Below, in pieces: positions 33,701 through 45,430 of a stretch of 64,000 bases of DNA. Position 1 is the stretch's first letter. The number at the start of each line of letters is the position of its first letter. A program made the translations under genes and the position numbers. The DNA is from Branchiostoma floridae. Lineage: Eukaryota; Chordata; Leptocardii; Amphioxiformes; Branchiostomatidae. Location: contig NC_049982.1 in assembly GCF_000003815.2 (NCBI RefSeq), positions 1,147,604-1,211,603 of the forward strand. The letters run 5' to 3'. The notes beneath the pieces were generated by a model. The model was given only the letters and a program-made list of their open reading frames with translations. It was not told the DNA's origin and ran no database searches.

Positions 33701-36700
33701 AATCGATGATTGCGCGTCCTCCCCATGTGTACACGGAACCTGTAAAGACGGGTTTATGAGCTACACCTGTAGCTGTGAGAACGGCTGGGAAGGGACGGAC
33801 TGTGATGAAGGTTTGTGTCGTAAAATCATTTATCACTTGAACAAAAATCATTGAACAGAGCTCGAGTCATTATTTGCAAGGTCTTATCACTCAAAGTAGA
33901 AGATACAGACGTCTAGACGCGTGATCATGTGATGTGATTTGATTTTAACCCTCAAACCACCGTATGGGGTCAAAACTGACCCCAGGCGTATACCAATGTG
34001 TGCCATTATGTCATTTCTGATTGAAAACGAATTTCCTTCCAGGAGTTTGTTTGTATATATGTCCTATAACTTCTTATACGTTTTTACCGAGATTGGCTCA
34101 TTGTTGATTAAGTTATCCTAGAAAGTTTATGCATGGTGCAGTGGGGTCAAAACTGACCCCAGCATTTTTTTAAACGAACTTTTGTGACCCACACCTAAAC
34201 TACTTATTGTAGGATCGTGAAATTTTCAGAGAATGATGTACATGTAAGCCAAAATTATTGTAACAACTTTCGTGCTATTATCATGTAATATGACGACATT
34301 ATGACGTCATCTAGGTAATATCGGCCGCCATCTTGGATTTTGACTGATGACATCATCAAATTAGCATAAATTATGAATATTGAGTCATGAAATTTACGTT
34401 GAATTTTACAAAATGTGATAAGCAACTGTTATTTTCCAAGAAAACCTTAAAACTTAAATGTTTTATACAAAATTAGAAAATTTCGTAATAAATATTTCTG
34501 TCAGAATTCCGTTGCCATGGCAACGTGAAAAATGATGAACATACTTTGTTCACTGAAACTGTTTGCTATCAACATTTTCTAAAAGTCACCAAGTTTGGTG
34601 GCCCTAGCATAAGCCATTTGGGCGCTATATGGCATTGAAGTTGGTACAGGCATCAAAAACCTCCTTCCCGGTCTGAATAGCGTTGGTGCAAAATGTGGTC
34701 CTCAAGATCTTTTGCATAAATTATGATAATGAGCTAAAAGTATTCTCACCTAATCATGTAAGACTGTTCCACATAGATCAATGAAACTATACTTATATAC
34801 AAATCACAAAAAGAGTCACACAAAAAAATGTAATTGTACAAAACGTTTTGGGGTCAGTTTTGACCCCATACGGTAATCTACGTCACAAAAAAGCTACGGT
34901 GGTTTGAGGGTTAAAAACAGGTACGTTTTTAATGTTACAGATATCGACGAGTGTGCGAGCAACCCTTGTTGGCTGGGAGGGACCTGCCTGGATCACGTGG
35001 ACGGGTACAGCTGCGTCTGTCCTAAGGACAAGACGGGCAAGAATTGCGAAACTGGTATAGCTTCTTGTACTCTGACATAATAGCTTAAAAATAGTAGCTT
35101 TAACGTTCACTTTATGTTAACAAACACAGCAAGGTTTACCATCAGACGTGTATATAAATTTATATAAAATATATTTTGATATCTTAGGGCCTTTTAGCGG
35201 AGAATGCTACGAGTTTTCAACCGTAGCCTTACCACACCGTGAGGCGACAGAGGCCTGCAGCACCAATGGCGGCCGCTTGGTGGACGTGAAAGACGACAAG
35301 CTGCAGCGTTTCCTCGCCGACAAGATCTCGGTCACCAGCCGCGCTTCCAACTGGCTGGCTATGAGAAGTGCCCCATCGCCGGTCTACTACAGTGACGGAT
35401 CCTCTAGTTCAGGTATAACAGTCTATAGAGTTTTGATGCAGTTTACTTTGAACTTAAATACAGTATTGCGTCATACATTCATTCTAGATCAGTGAATGAT
35501 GTAAACGTAAGTACTTGCTAATTCAAACGCTGAAGAAAAATATAAAGCATAGGCGTGAAACTATGTCAACAAAGTATGTACGCTCTGTGCAACTGTTAGC
35601 ATACTTTCTCTGCCATACAATGTGATGTATATCTTAACTGATATTGTTTTAGAGCATCGGATAGTTTATTTATTGTCCGAAAAAAGGCTTTGCGTTTCTG
35701 CCAGGTTCCCTTCAGTGGTCAGCAGAAGAACCGTCCTCCCCTTTGGACCTGTGTGTTCTCCTGGACAGTTCTGACAACTACAGGGCTAAGACTGTTTTCT
35801 GCTCGGAACAACACAACTACATTTGCGAGTCTGGTAGATCATTCTTTTCATCTATTTTCTTAAGACACTTCAGATTAGGTGTGCTAGTTATCAACGTGAT
35901 TTCCAAGTCAAATCCAATGTTACGAATGTGATTCATCATGAATCATGCACAAATGTACAAAGATTTGAAACGAAAGTCACGTGCACCTACCAGTCACAAA
36001 CATGAACAGTCGTCAGAACATCCAACAATGAAGTCAACTCGCATATGAAGATACTTGCTCACAGACTGCCTCAATCTTCCAGAGGATACTTAGTATGGAA
36101 TTGCCAAAAAACTGACATTTACGACATATTTTTAATGATTCCAGCTGCCAAGCCCTGTGAACCAAACGTGTGTCAGAACGGCGGAAACTGCACCTCCTGC
36201 TTCAACGGCTCCAGCACCTTCTGCGACTGTCCTGAGGGGTTCGATGGAAGAACGTGTGAAATAAGTAAGTGCTGTTTACTGACATGAAGGTAAGAATGTA
36301 CATTTCTGTCGATAGTTCTGGTTTCCTAGACTGGGTGCTTATTCGGACTCGTTTAATGCAAATTAAAAAAAACGCATCACGTGTATTTGAAATAAGAATA
36401 TTTTCACAAAGAGCTTGATGTGTAAACGTTTTTACAGACATTGACGAGTGTGCCTCCAATCCGTGCCAAAACCATGGAAGTTGTGATGACGGCATCAACT
36501 CCTACAGCTGCCGCTGCCTCCTCGGGTTCCAGGGCGACCACTGCGAAACAGGTTTGAGTGGCACTAATTTCTTTGGCATTGAGCATAACCGGCAAATATC
36601 ATGAAAGATATCCAGTCCTAATGTGAGAGATAGGCAGGGAGAGATAAAGAATCTACATGATCCTTAAACAAGATATCTAGAAATGTACTTGGAAATCTTC

Positions 36701-37149
36701 AAAACAAAAATGGATGTTTGAATGTGTTCAAATGTGTAAAAAAAAGTGCTACTACCTGACGGGAAAGATTCATCAGAACAATATTAAGTGCTAGGACAAA
36801 ACTTCACATTATAGATTTATATATTAATATCTGCATCTTTATTACTTCATATACGTATCTTTTGATCTCAGTGAAAACAGCCTGTATGCTATGATTTGAG
36901 TTTAAAAAAAATATCTTTGTTGTCTAGTCCCAGATCGGTGCAACCCAGACCCATGTCCGTTAAGCTGGACATGCGTAGATCACACCTTGTACTTTTCGTG
37001 CGGTAAGTAAACCTCTTTAGTTGTATATTATTCTATTTCATCCTTGTGAAGAATATCAAGGAAAATGTCCGAACTTGGCATTGTGATTTGATCCATGACA
37101 TTTTCTATTTGATATGATATACGTACAATCGTTTACGGCTAATTATAAG

Positions 37150-37212
<63 letters not shown>

Positions 37213-37521
37213 CAGTTATCATAATCTCATATCTGCATCTTTGTATTTCATTAAAATTCTACAATAAAACACAGTAGACAAAATGCAATTCAGGCAAGTG
37301 TACTGTGCAGACTGTGAATAATACAGAAACCCTTTGCTATATGTACAAGCAATGTAGTCGTGAATGGTTCAAAAGTCCTGAATACGAGTATTTTGCATTC
37401 GTACGCAGACCCTCCTTCAGCCAATCGGATGGTCTCCTACCAGTGCAGTAGCGCCTCCTGTCCGGACGGCATGTACTGCACCGAGGAGGGTGCGGCCTCT
37501 TTCTCGTGCAAACCTGAGTGA
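30766..37521 (+). CDS. Array gene A: secreted 8-Cys domain / EGF / C-type lectin protein
   Basis: Thirteen exons, all joined in phase 1: 30766-30823, 31811-32200, 32402-32512, 32742-32852, 33307-33417, 33700-33810, 34941-35054, 35188-35412, 35705-35833, 36145-36264, 36438-36551, 36928-37002, 37409-37521 (593 residues). Order: signal peptide ([14 protein letters not shown]); eight-cysteine domain with [11 protein letters not shown] and KYALCAG; five EGF repeats (several GWEGTDCD); a C-type lectin-like domain over two exons ([12 protein letters not shown], then DLCVLL and HNYICES); two EGFs; two four-cysteine modules, the last ending SFSCKPE. The lectin domain lacks EPN, QPD and WND calcium/sugar motifs. 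An in-frame ATG at 30739 also exists; MW is conserved in all six genes. Role unknown: likely an extracellular recognition or matrix protein. Confidence 0.85.
33945..34914. mobile_element. Non-autonomous piggyBac-like element in gene A intron 6
   Basis: TTAA target sites at 33945-33948 and 34911-34914 enclose inverted ends: CCCTCAAACCACCGTA on the left, and ACGGTGGTTTGAGGG on the right. The palindromic motif GGGGTCAAAACTGACCCC occurs near the left end (about 33966), again at about 34142, and inverted near the right end. About 962 bp without a transposase frame. TTAA plus CCC/GGG termini are typical of piggyBac relatives. Confidence 0.75.
37150..37211. repeat. (TA)n(TG)n microsatellite
   Basis: A run of AT dinucleotides followed directly by GT dinucleotides, in the last intron of gene A. 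Confidence 0.95.
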
Positions 37522-37626
37522 TCGTGAGGTCAAAGGTCTTCTTCACCAACTAGGCTGGCGGCCAAAGTCTGACATGTGTTATAACAGTAGCCTTGAGAAG
37601 GTTTATCTTGATGAAAGATAGAAGAA

Positions 37627-37632
37627 AATAAA
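37627..37632 (+). terminator. Gene A polyadenylation signal
   Basis: AATAAA in GAAGAAAATAAAG, 106 bp after the stop. The same 3' UTR string occurs after gene C. Confidence 0.75.
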
Positions 37633-37893
37633 GTGCTTTAAAGACAGAACCACTTGGTGTGTTCTTTCCAGAATTTTGTACTGAATGATTTATTAATAAG
37701 TAAGCTTAAAAAGTATACTTTTAATGGAAAACCCTGGTGAAAGAAAACAGAGAAATGGATAAATGACACATTAGAATGAAGAAAGGTATTCCTTAAAAAT
37801 AACCAATGTTAGTTCTGACTTCTCAAGTAGCTGCTCTGTTCTTGGTTGTCTTCTTAGTCCTCTTGGCGGCAGCAGAAAAGTGCCAACCATTAT

Positions 37894-38710
37894 AGACTCC
37901 TGAAGTAGGTGTGGCAATAACAAGGGTGAGGGGGTCAGGGTTTGTTAGGACAGCGGCGGGCTTACAGCAAGTTTACAGGTGACATCGGTGACGTGCGAAC
38001 GTTGGAACACACATTAGACTAAACAATGTTGGCAACTTGTTGAGGCAAGCTTAAGTAACATGTAACAGTACGTCCACGGGAAGTAATTTCTAGCACTGAG
38101 ATGAAACTTTACAAAAGCTTTAGATGCTTTTCAAGTGATACATCCTGATAAGACTAGCTACTTTCTTTTAAAAGATTGGAGAATATGAACTTATTTTTCT
38201 AGGCTTTCTTTCTAATGCACGGAAAGCTATCTATTTATTATCTACGTAAAACGCCGCATTTTCTGTTATCTAATTGACGGATACTCAAAATACCAAAATA
38301 TTACATTGTGGCATAAGTACCAAGTCCAAGTAAACGAACGACTATGTCTATCACAATTAAGTAAACTTTTTGTTTATTTTTCTAATTATTTCTATATTCT
38401 TTTACCAGGGTAATTAAGCTCCCATCAGTGACTAGCATTGCTCTTCAGGGAGATACTCGGTACACATACACATAACACATATATACAATTTCGTTATTAA
38501 AATGACTCTTCTTTACAAATAGAAGTTAAGAAGGGATCCAAACTATCATTGGCAGAGTTGCTCCCCAGTTGTTCATTTCACAGGCGCAGCCTTCCTGTAA
38601 CCGGAGCGAAGAGTGAACCAGCTCATGAGTTATAATTACGTGTGTCCACAGGCGGTCAGGGGTCAAGGTTCTTTGGAAGGGTGTTAGGCCATTAGGGTCA
38701 TGGAAAGGTA
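37894..38710. repeat. Spacer repeat copies between genes A and B
   Basis: A clear copy at 37894-37995 has CTCCTGAAGTAGG, GGGTGAGGGGGTCAGGGTTT, GACAGCGGCGGG and GTTTACAGGTGAC, in that order. A weaker copy at 38640-38710 has GTCAGGGGTCAAGG and GGTCATGGAAAGGTAA. The same ordered blocks recur in the C-D, D-E and E-F spacers. Confidence 0.65.
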
Positions 38711-38867
38711 AAATTGGTTGTGCTGACTGGCACAACGATCGATATGATAAATGCAGTACGCCAACATCTTAGCCAAGGCTTTATACGTTCCTTTGAATAA
38801 AATTTTCACCCGCTTGCCCAGCCCCTCATGATCAGGAAAACAGCGGTAAACACTACGAATGGGCTTG

Positions 38868-38977
38868 TGTGTTACGCCGAAGGGCGGTTATACCGGCTAT
38901 ATAGAAACAGATACAGAAGCTGGTGCGTTACGCCGAAGGGCGGTTATACCGGCTATATAGAAACAGATACAGAATAA
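38868..38977. repeat. Two-unit 54-bp tandem repeat
   Basis: GCGTTACGCCGAAGGGCGGT-type units are repeated almost perfectly, each ending GAAACAGATACAGA. Inverted relatives lie at about 29016-29075 and, more diverged, at 6990-7120, so it is a dispersed family. Confidence 0.85.
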
Positions 38978-39045
38978 GCCATACATGACAACGTTCATGC
39001 CATGTCAAGACATCAGAAATATTAACAGCGCCCGTCCCTACCGGT

Positions 39046-39085
39046 CAGCTGTGTGGTTCCCATGGCCTTGGTGTACAGTATAAAT
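39046..39085 (+). promoter_or_regulatory. Array gene B core promoter
   Basis: CAGCTGTGTGGTT at 39046-39058, then CCATGGCCTTGGTGTAC and TATAAAT at 39079-39085, 60 bp before the ATG. It is almost identical to the promoters of D, E and F. Confidence 0.7.
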
Positions 39086-39144
39086 TGCCGCTCACAAAAC
39101 AAGCCTCACACATTTGTCTGGACTCACCTCAACATATGGTAAAG

Positions 39145-42100
39145 ATGTGGAAGTTTCTGCTCTTCATTGCGGCTGTGATCACCTGGCCGGTCTCATCACA
39201 AGGTAGGTATGAAGTTCTAATACATTATTTGTCATCTTACATTTCAATCATGCAACTATTTTATTGGCAATGATACTTAGTGCCAAGTAACCAGTAATTA
39301 TTCTGTAACAAACTAAATAATTACATTATTGGCGAATTGAGAGATGTACAACTATTTTCAACTTTCATATTTAGTCCCCCTCGGAAACGCCCAAACAGGG
39401 TTACCGTAATAAACAAATCCAAAGCACATCTTTAAATCTGGAGATTATAATTCTATGAAGTACCGGTTTAAAAATGACGTCAATATCTTACGTCCTTTAA
39501 AGTCCGTTAGGTGGGCACTATGCAGACAGGCTTTGCTGTACATGATATGATTTTTTCGCTTACGTCGTGTGCTCAACTGAGCGGATACGCGTTGATACAG
39601 AGGGGAAGTTCTTGTTTTACTTTGCACCACGAGGAAAGCATTGTTATGCGCAATTTACCACTACATAATGTACCGACCATACATTACATCTTCTAAATAC
39701 TGTAATGTAACAAGGTAGATGAATGGTGGAGTTTATGATTGCGTAATGATGCTGATTTTTATTTGTTTAGAAAATAAAGCAATGCAAGGTAGTAATTGTT
39801 TTACTCGTTTCCTTGCTTGTTTGTTAGGATAATCAGTAATCTGCCTTCAGGCCTTAATCAACATGAATCTTTTGTACAATAAGAACACGTTGCGTATATA
39901 TATATGTAGGTCCGGAATGTGAGGTTAATTCCTGAATGTGTACCTTCTTTTAGATAAGTGTGTTTTTCTCTAACATGCCCTAAGTGTAAATTAAACACAG
40001 GATTCTGAACGAGGACCGTTAATCTACGGAGTGAATGCGACGATTGGCTGGCACTTAAATGAGTTACTGAGTACTTCAAAGATGATCCGGTTAAGGTTAA
40101 ATTTCCAGAAAAGGAAAATGGTAAATGTTTTATCTTCAAGGTCAAAGTGTTTACCTGACCACAGTTGACGGATGGGGATTTTATAAAATTCGCACTGCCG
40201 GATCGATGACTAATTACATGGTGAAGGCCGCGTGTGAGGCGGCGGGGATGAGGTACCCGTGCTATCACTCTGGCGTGGACTGGTGTACCAACGTCTGGTG
40301 GACCTCAGGCTGCATCGCGTATCGTCACGGCGCCGATGTCACCTGTGATACTCACTGGATCCTCTCGGCAAACCTGTGTGGAACGCTGGACCCTCGGTCC
40401 TGTCAGCCCCTTGATGACACCTTTGTTTACATCCCTGCCATGGCTGGCAGAGTGACGACAGCGCCTGGGGAGTGGACTACGAGAGTCATACTTACGGCCT
40501 GCAAGGAGTACACTACAACAACATGTACGCGCTATGTGCGGGTAAGAAAGCGTCGATATGTCGTGAGTTTTTGGGAGCCTCTATGTTGAAGCATACACAT
40601 AATCATAACGTTAAATCGTCGATTTATCTTCGTGGCAATCGCATCATTAATCTATTTTGATGAATATTTTAATGTGTATAGATTGGACTTGTTTGCCGGG
40701 AATAGAAAAATAGGTTCACCATAATATTCTTATTGTTTACCATATGATGATTTGGAAAATCATTGTCGTATTAGATATTACAATTGGCTGTTGCATTTAA
40801 GCATTGGTTGATTGTTACACGGCGAGTAACTTCTCATATCTAAAAAGCAGATAATCAGACTGATTGGAAAACAGGAAGGTGATTTTTCGCGCTTTTGGAT
40901 ATTTGAATGCTATAGTCATATCAATACATTCCAACGTATAGTGGTTTGCTTTTATTGTAAGTTAGCCATGTAACAATGGATTTAGTATTTATCAGGCTCC
41001 AACAAATAAACGATTACTAAAAAATTGTGACAGCCCCTACGTGCGCGAGATCCCCATGTTTCCATGGAACCTGTACCGATGATATCGGGGGCAACACGTG
41101 TACGTGTGAGAACGGCTGGGAAGGGATCAACTGTGATCAGGGTATGCACTCTTTGTATTGAATTAGATTGATTCCTCCATCGTGTATGGGTTTATCGTCT
41201 GGTATTACTTACAATCAAATTTAGAGGGGACACCTTTGAATAATCACATTATACATTTCTAAGTGGCAGTATAGCAGAATTGTATTTCTAATACAGTAAA
41301 ACCAGGTGCCCAAGCGACCATCCCTTCAAGCCGACCACCTGGTCATTACGACCGTTTTTTTTCTCAGTCTATTCTAGGTAAGATGCCAACCACAATACAT
41401 GAAAGCGAAATACATGAAATCGTTAATATCTTCGCCAGCAGAAGGCTACAATGGTGGAGTGGCTGAGGATGTCTGTGTGTTTGATGTAAAGAGCACAAAA
41501 TGCCATTATTAATATTCATGACATTCAGTAGATTAGTTGTGGGAGAGATAAAGGTCATCTTCTAGAACGGGCCCACTAGCAGTTTCCTATTGCACCAAAG
41601 TGGAACTAAGTAAAAGCTTTAGACCTAAGACCTCTTCCAGGAATTTCTTGTGATTTTTTTTAGCGGTGAATAACTTTGGGGTCAAGAATTTGGTGGTTAT
41701 TGAAATATTATAAACATATTTTAAATGTCCTGAATATGCAATAAACATTTTGTTGTAAACTAGACATCGACGAGTGCGCGAGCAACCCTTGTTGGCTGGG
41801 AGGGACCTGCCTGGATCACGTGAACGGCTACAGCTGTGTCTGTCCTAAAGATGCCACTGGCAAGAACTGTGAAACTGGTACGCTATATACAATATTTAGC
41901 AATAAGCACAATACAGCTCTCTCAGTATCCTTCGCATATCTCCGGATCGATCCGTCTTTCTCTCCTCTCTCGCTATGGAGCGCTCACACGGGTGCGTATA
42001 TTCAAGTCCGTATGAGATCCGTATTTACATTGTTTTGGGTTTTGAAAAAATTTGGGCCCAACAAGGTCTTCTTCGATAACCTAGTTGCATATTAAAGACA

Positions 42101-44471
42101 AAGTAGAATATAACTTCTTCCTGGCAAAATTTAACTAAACCAAAGGACAGCCAATACGCATTTCATATCTTATACGGACTTGTATAGGTGCACTCCCCGT
42201 CGCCGCCAATGTAGACAAGCCATTGGCTACCTTAGACAAAAATTAAATGTTGCAGTCATCATTTATGTGGTCCTTTAAGTTCATGCAATCTTTGACAATT
42301 TCTCTTACACTTATGGTCAGCACAAGTTTATCCCTTTTTTATTTACTGTTTAGACATATCACGTTCCCTTTTGAACATCACCCTGTAGCGACTTTTTCCG
42401 GAGAGTGTTACCAGTTCTCGTCCATCGCTGCCTCCTATCGCGATGCGGCCCTGACCTGCCGTACTACAGACGGCCGCCTGGTGGATGTGAAAGACGAGAA
42501 GCTGCAAAGTTTCCTCGCAGAGAAAATCGCTGCCAGCAGCGGCGTTTCCAACTGGCTCGCGATACGAACCGCTCCATTGCCGCTTGTGTACAGCGATGGA
42601 TCTCCTCTTTCAGGTGTCCTGATGCACAAAAAGTGGAATTTGCCAATAGTGATGTATATACCGGGTAAATCCGGTAATGGTTGCTTTCGGCGATACATGG
42701 CACCAGAATATATGTGGATGTATTTGTAGATATTGGTAATTTGCACTTGTACGTGGATTCGGCCATCCATATCTAACTACATGTGTTCCTCAAGCTTTTA
42801 TGAAATCATATCCAAGGTACGTCTGGAAATGGCAAAAAACTATATTATAAGTCTCATAATCTATGTCTTAGACAAGTGTGTAAAATAGTAGCTAGTATGT
42901 CATAACTTTTTGAATTTACCTTGTGGTGACAATTCAAGATACTGGCTCATTACCAAGTTTTCAGCGCGCCATGGTTTTTTCATTTGACACTTTTCTAATG
43001 ACAGGTGATCTTCAGTGATCAGCCGGTGAGCCGTTGTCCCCTTTCGACCTGTGTTTTATTTTGGACAGCTCTGATAACTACAAGGCAAAGAAAGGCCCAT
43101 GTACGGAGCAACACAACTACGTCTGCCACTCTGGTATGTAAAAGATTCTGTATTATGTTCTGGACTAAAAGAAACAAAGGGATATCAGGTATACTCGCAG
43201 TTGATTCCAGCTCTCAAACCCTGTGAACCAAACGTGTGTCAGAACGGCGGAAACTGCACCTCCTGCTTCAACGAGACCACCACGTTCTGCGGGTGTGCTG
43301 ACGGTTTTGGAGGAAAGTTTTGTGAAATCAGTGAGTATTTTACGACTCGCATTTTCCACTCATAACGTGTTTTGCTGCTACTTGTTAGCTTCAAATGCTT
43401 GTAGTATTAACAACTAAAATATGTGTATATTCCTGACATTACTTTAATCTACATTATTAATTTTCCCTCACTAAAACAGCATGCACAAGTTGAAAGCGTT
43501 GCATTTTGATGCCTCTAAAACTTTGATATTTGCAGACATTGACGACTGTGGCTCCAACCCGTGCCAACATGGCGGAACTTGTCAGGATGGCGTCAACTCC
43601 TACAGCTGCAGCTGTCCAACCGTCATAGGAACCGATTGTGAATCAGGTCAGTGTGGTCTCACTGTGGCCTTTTCAAAATAATATCTTGTCTAAGTGGCAA
43701 TTGTTTAGCCATTTGGAAGCTGTCTTTGCCCTCGATTGATCTGATTGCACCTTTCTATCTTGTTGCTATATAATCGCATTGAAGACAATATCATTTAAAG
43801 TTAATAACTTGAAAATCTATTTATGATAAAAGAGAATCAGCCGTGTCATGCATGGTTTGAACTGTGCATACGCGTTGTTGTACAATTTGTCAAAAGTGAA
43901 GTCCCCTGAGACAAAACGTACGTCTGACCATGTATAAAGCTAAAGCATAGTCTGGAAATGAAGTTAGGGGCCTTCACCTTTCACTTCGTGTTTGAATTGT
44001 TCAGACCATGTTCAAACCCTTGCTGAAATGTACATTATGTTTTTGATGGCGTGCGTTGTTAACTAAATAATTTATACAAAATAATACTGAGTATGACATT
44101 GTATTTCTGTACTATTGCAACACCTCAACCTTTCTTGTCTCTCATTCCTATTTTTCATTAGAAGTGGACTGGTGCTCCCTGGTCCAGTGTCCGTTCGGTT
44201 GGGTCTGCCAGGTTTCCACGTCCTCCTTCCAGTGCGTCGGTGAGTGCAATTCTTGCTTCTACATGTATATATGTATTCATGCAATACACGGTACTAGTAT
44301 ATAGATACCAGTATGTATATATATACCGGTATGTATATTGGTATATATTTCCTTGCAGATCCTGCTCCCATTGTCCGGGAAATACCTTACCAGTGCAGCA
44401 GCGCCTCCTGTCCGGATGGCATGTACTGCACCAAGGAGAGCGCCGCGTTCTTCTCCTGCAAGGTTGAGTGA
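39145..44471 (+). pseudogene. Array gene B: disabled EGF / C-type lectin paralogue
   Basis: The exon plan is intact: 39145-39202, 40141-40541, 41034-41141, 41764-41877, 42389-42613, 43005-43133, 43211-43330, 43536-43646, 44162-44239 and 44359-44471. The order is signal peptide, eight-Cys domain, two EGFs, two-exon C-type lectin domain, two EGFs, two four-Cys modules. Two lesions break it. A 5-bp insertion (CCATG, about 40438-40442) shifts the frame late in the eight-Cys exon, and TGA at 43016-43018 replaces the Trp codon found in A and C (LQW) at the start of the second lectin exon. All splice sites and the final stop are still normal, so the damage is recent, or one or both lesions are allelic or assembly errors. 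Length without them would be close to 480 residues. Confidence 0.7.
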
Positions 44472-45341
44472 CGTCACTGAAAAAGCGCCAGGCACCTAAC
44501 TGGCTGTCAAATGTTAATTCTTATTTGAGTACAGATGGCGAAATATAAAAGTGCTTCAAATATGACAGTCACAGTTTCTGATCTTTCCTGAGTTTTGTAC
44601 TGATTTACTTATGTGTACGCAAGTTCGATACCTGATAGTTGCACCGACGTATTTAATCTCCAAGCAGGTCTTACGGTAGTATATTATTAGGATACGGTAG
44701 TATATTATTAGGATAGTATCAAAAGCTGGCAAAAGAGTGAAGCCGGCCTAGAATTGGTATGCCTGACGCCGGCTATACTCACGTATACTATCCAGAATGA
44801 AGTGGTTACAATCTTCCATCAATAAATTTCCGGACAAGTCTACTTGTAACGTAACGTGTACAGACTAAATATGATTTGAGGCATGTCACTTGTTACCTAC
44901 CTACCGGCCTAGTCCTCCACTACCTGGCCGTTTGGAGGGAAATTAAACTCTAATCAAGATAGACTGTTGTAAATATCATAACATTATTCGCCGTTCATTA
45001 AAAAAAGATAGGCCTTTATACATGTTTATAGTACCAATCAAAAAAGCATTGCGTCTTATCGCTTTTCACCTGTTAGCTTCCAAGCGCCACCCGAACTTCA
45101 TTATGCAAATTGTCCACCATTCAGATTAGCTTTTAATACAATAGCGTAAGATTAGGAACTCCGTCGTCTATTACGTAACATGCGTAAAGTCAGGGTTCGT
45201 AAATCAATCAATTTTAATTAAAACGTATACAATGTGTACACACCAACGTTATAGACGTAATGCCCTGCTGATTAGCCCTTCATATACCCGCGACAGGTCA
45301 ATACAATAATTCATGGAAAGAGCGCAAAATTTTTCTGCGGT
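44472..45341. other. Spacer between genes B and C
   Basis: It contains the gene B 3' UTR. A polyadenylation-like AATATAAA at 44541 sits where A and C have AATAAA. A short GATACGGTAGTATATTATTAG duplication at about 44670-44715 and the stretch similar to 20200-20350 are also here. No other gene seen. Confidence 0.45.
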
Positions 45342-45377
45342 CAGCTGTGTGGTTCCCACTCGGGATAGAGTATAAAT
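45342..45377 (+). promoter_or_regulatory. Array gene C core promoter
   Basis: CAGCTGTGTGGTT at 45342-45354, CCCACTCGGGATA, then TATAAAT at 45371-45377, 54 bp before the ATG. The ACTCGGG...GATA version and the upstream CCCGCGACAGGTCAATA are shared with gene A. Confidence 0.7.
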
Positions 45378-45430
45378 TGCCGCACACAGAGGTTGGTTCA
45401 CATTAGGAATATACCTTAGCACATGCAGAG

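Noticed and set aside
32402-33810. CRISPR-like array (regular 111-bp repeats)
   Set aside because: The regularity is from EGF exons of equal length with splice sites; spacers are introns of unequal size, and the genome is animal.
40125-40660. Reading gene B past the 5-bp insertion as a real alternative C-terminus
   Set aside because: The shifted frame loses the conserved NMYALCAG end and runs into the intron, while the original frame continues after the insertion.
42435-42770. Minus-strand frames opposite the gene B lectin exon
   Set aside because: They lie antisense to a clear lectin exon with matching splice sites.
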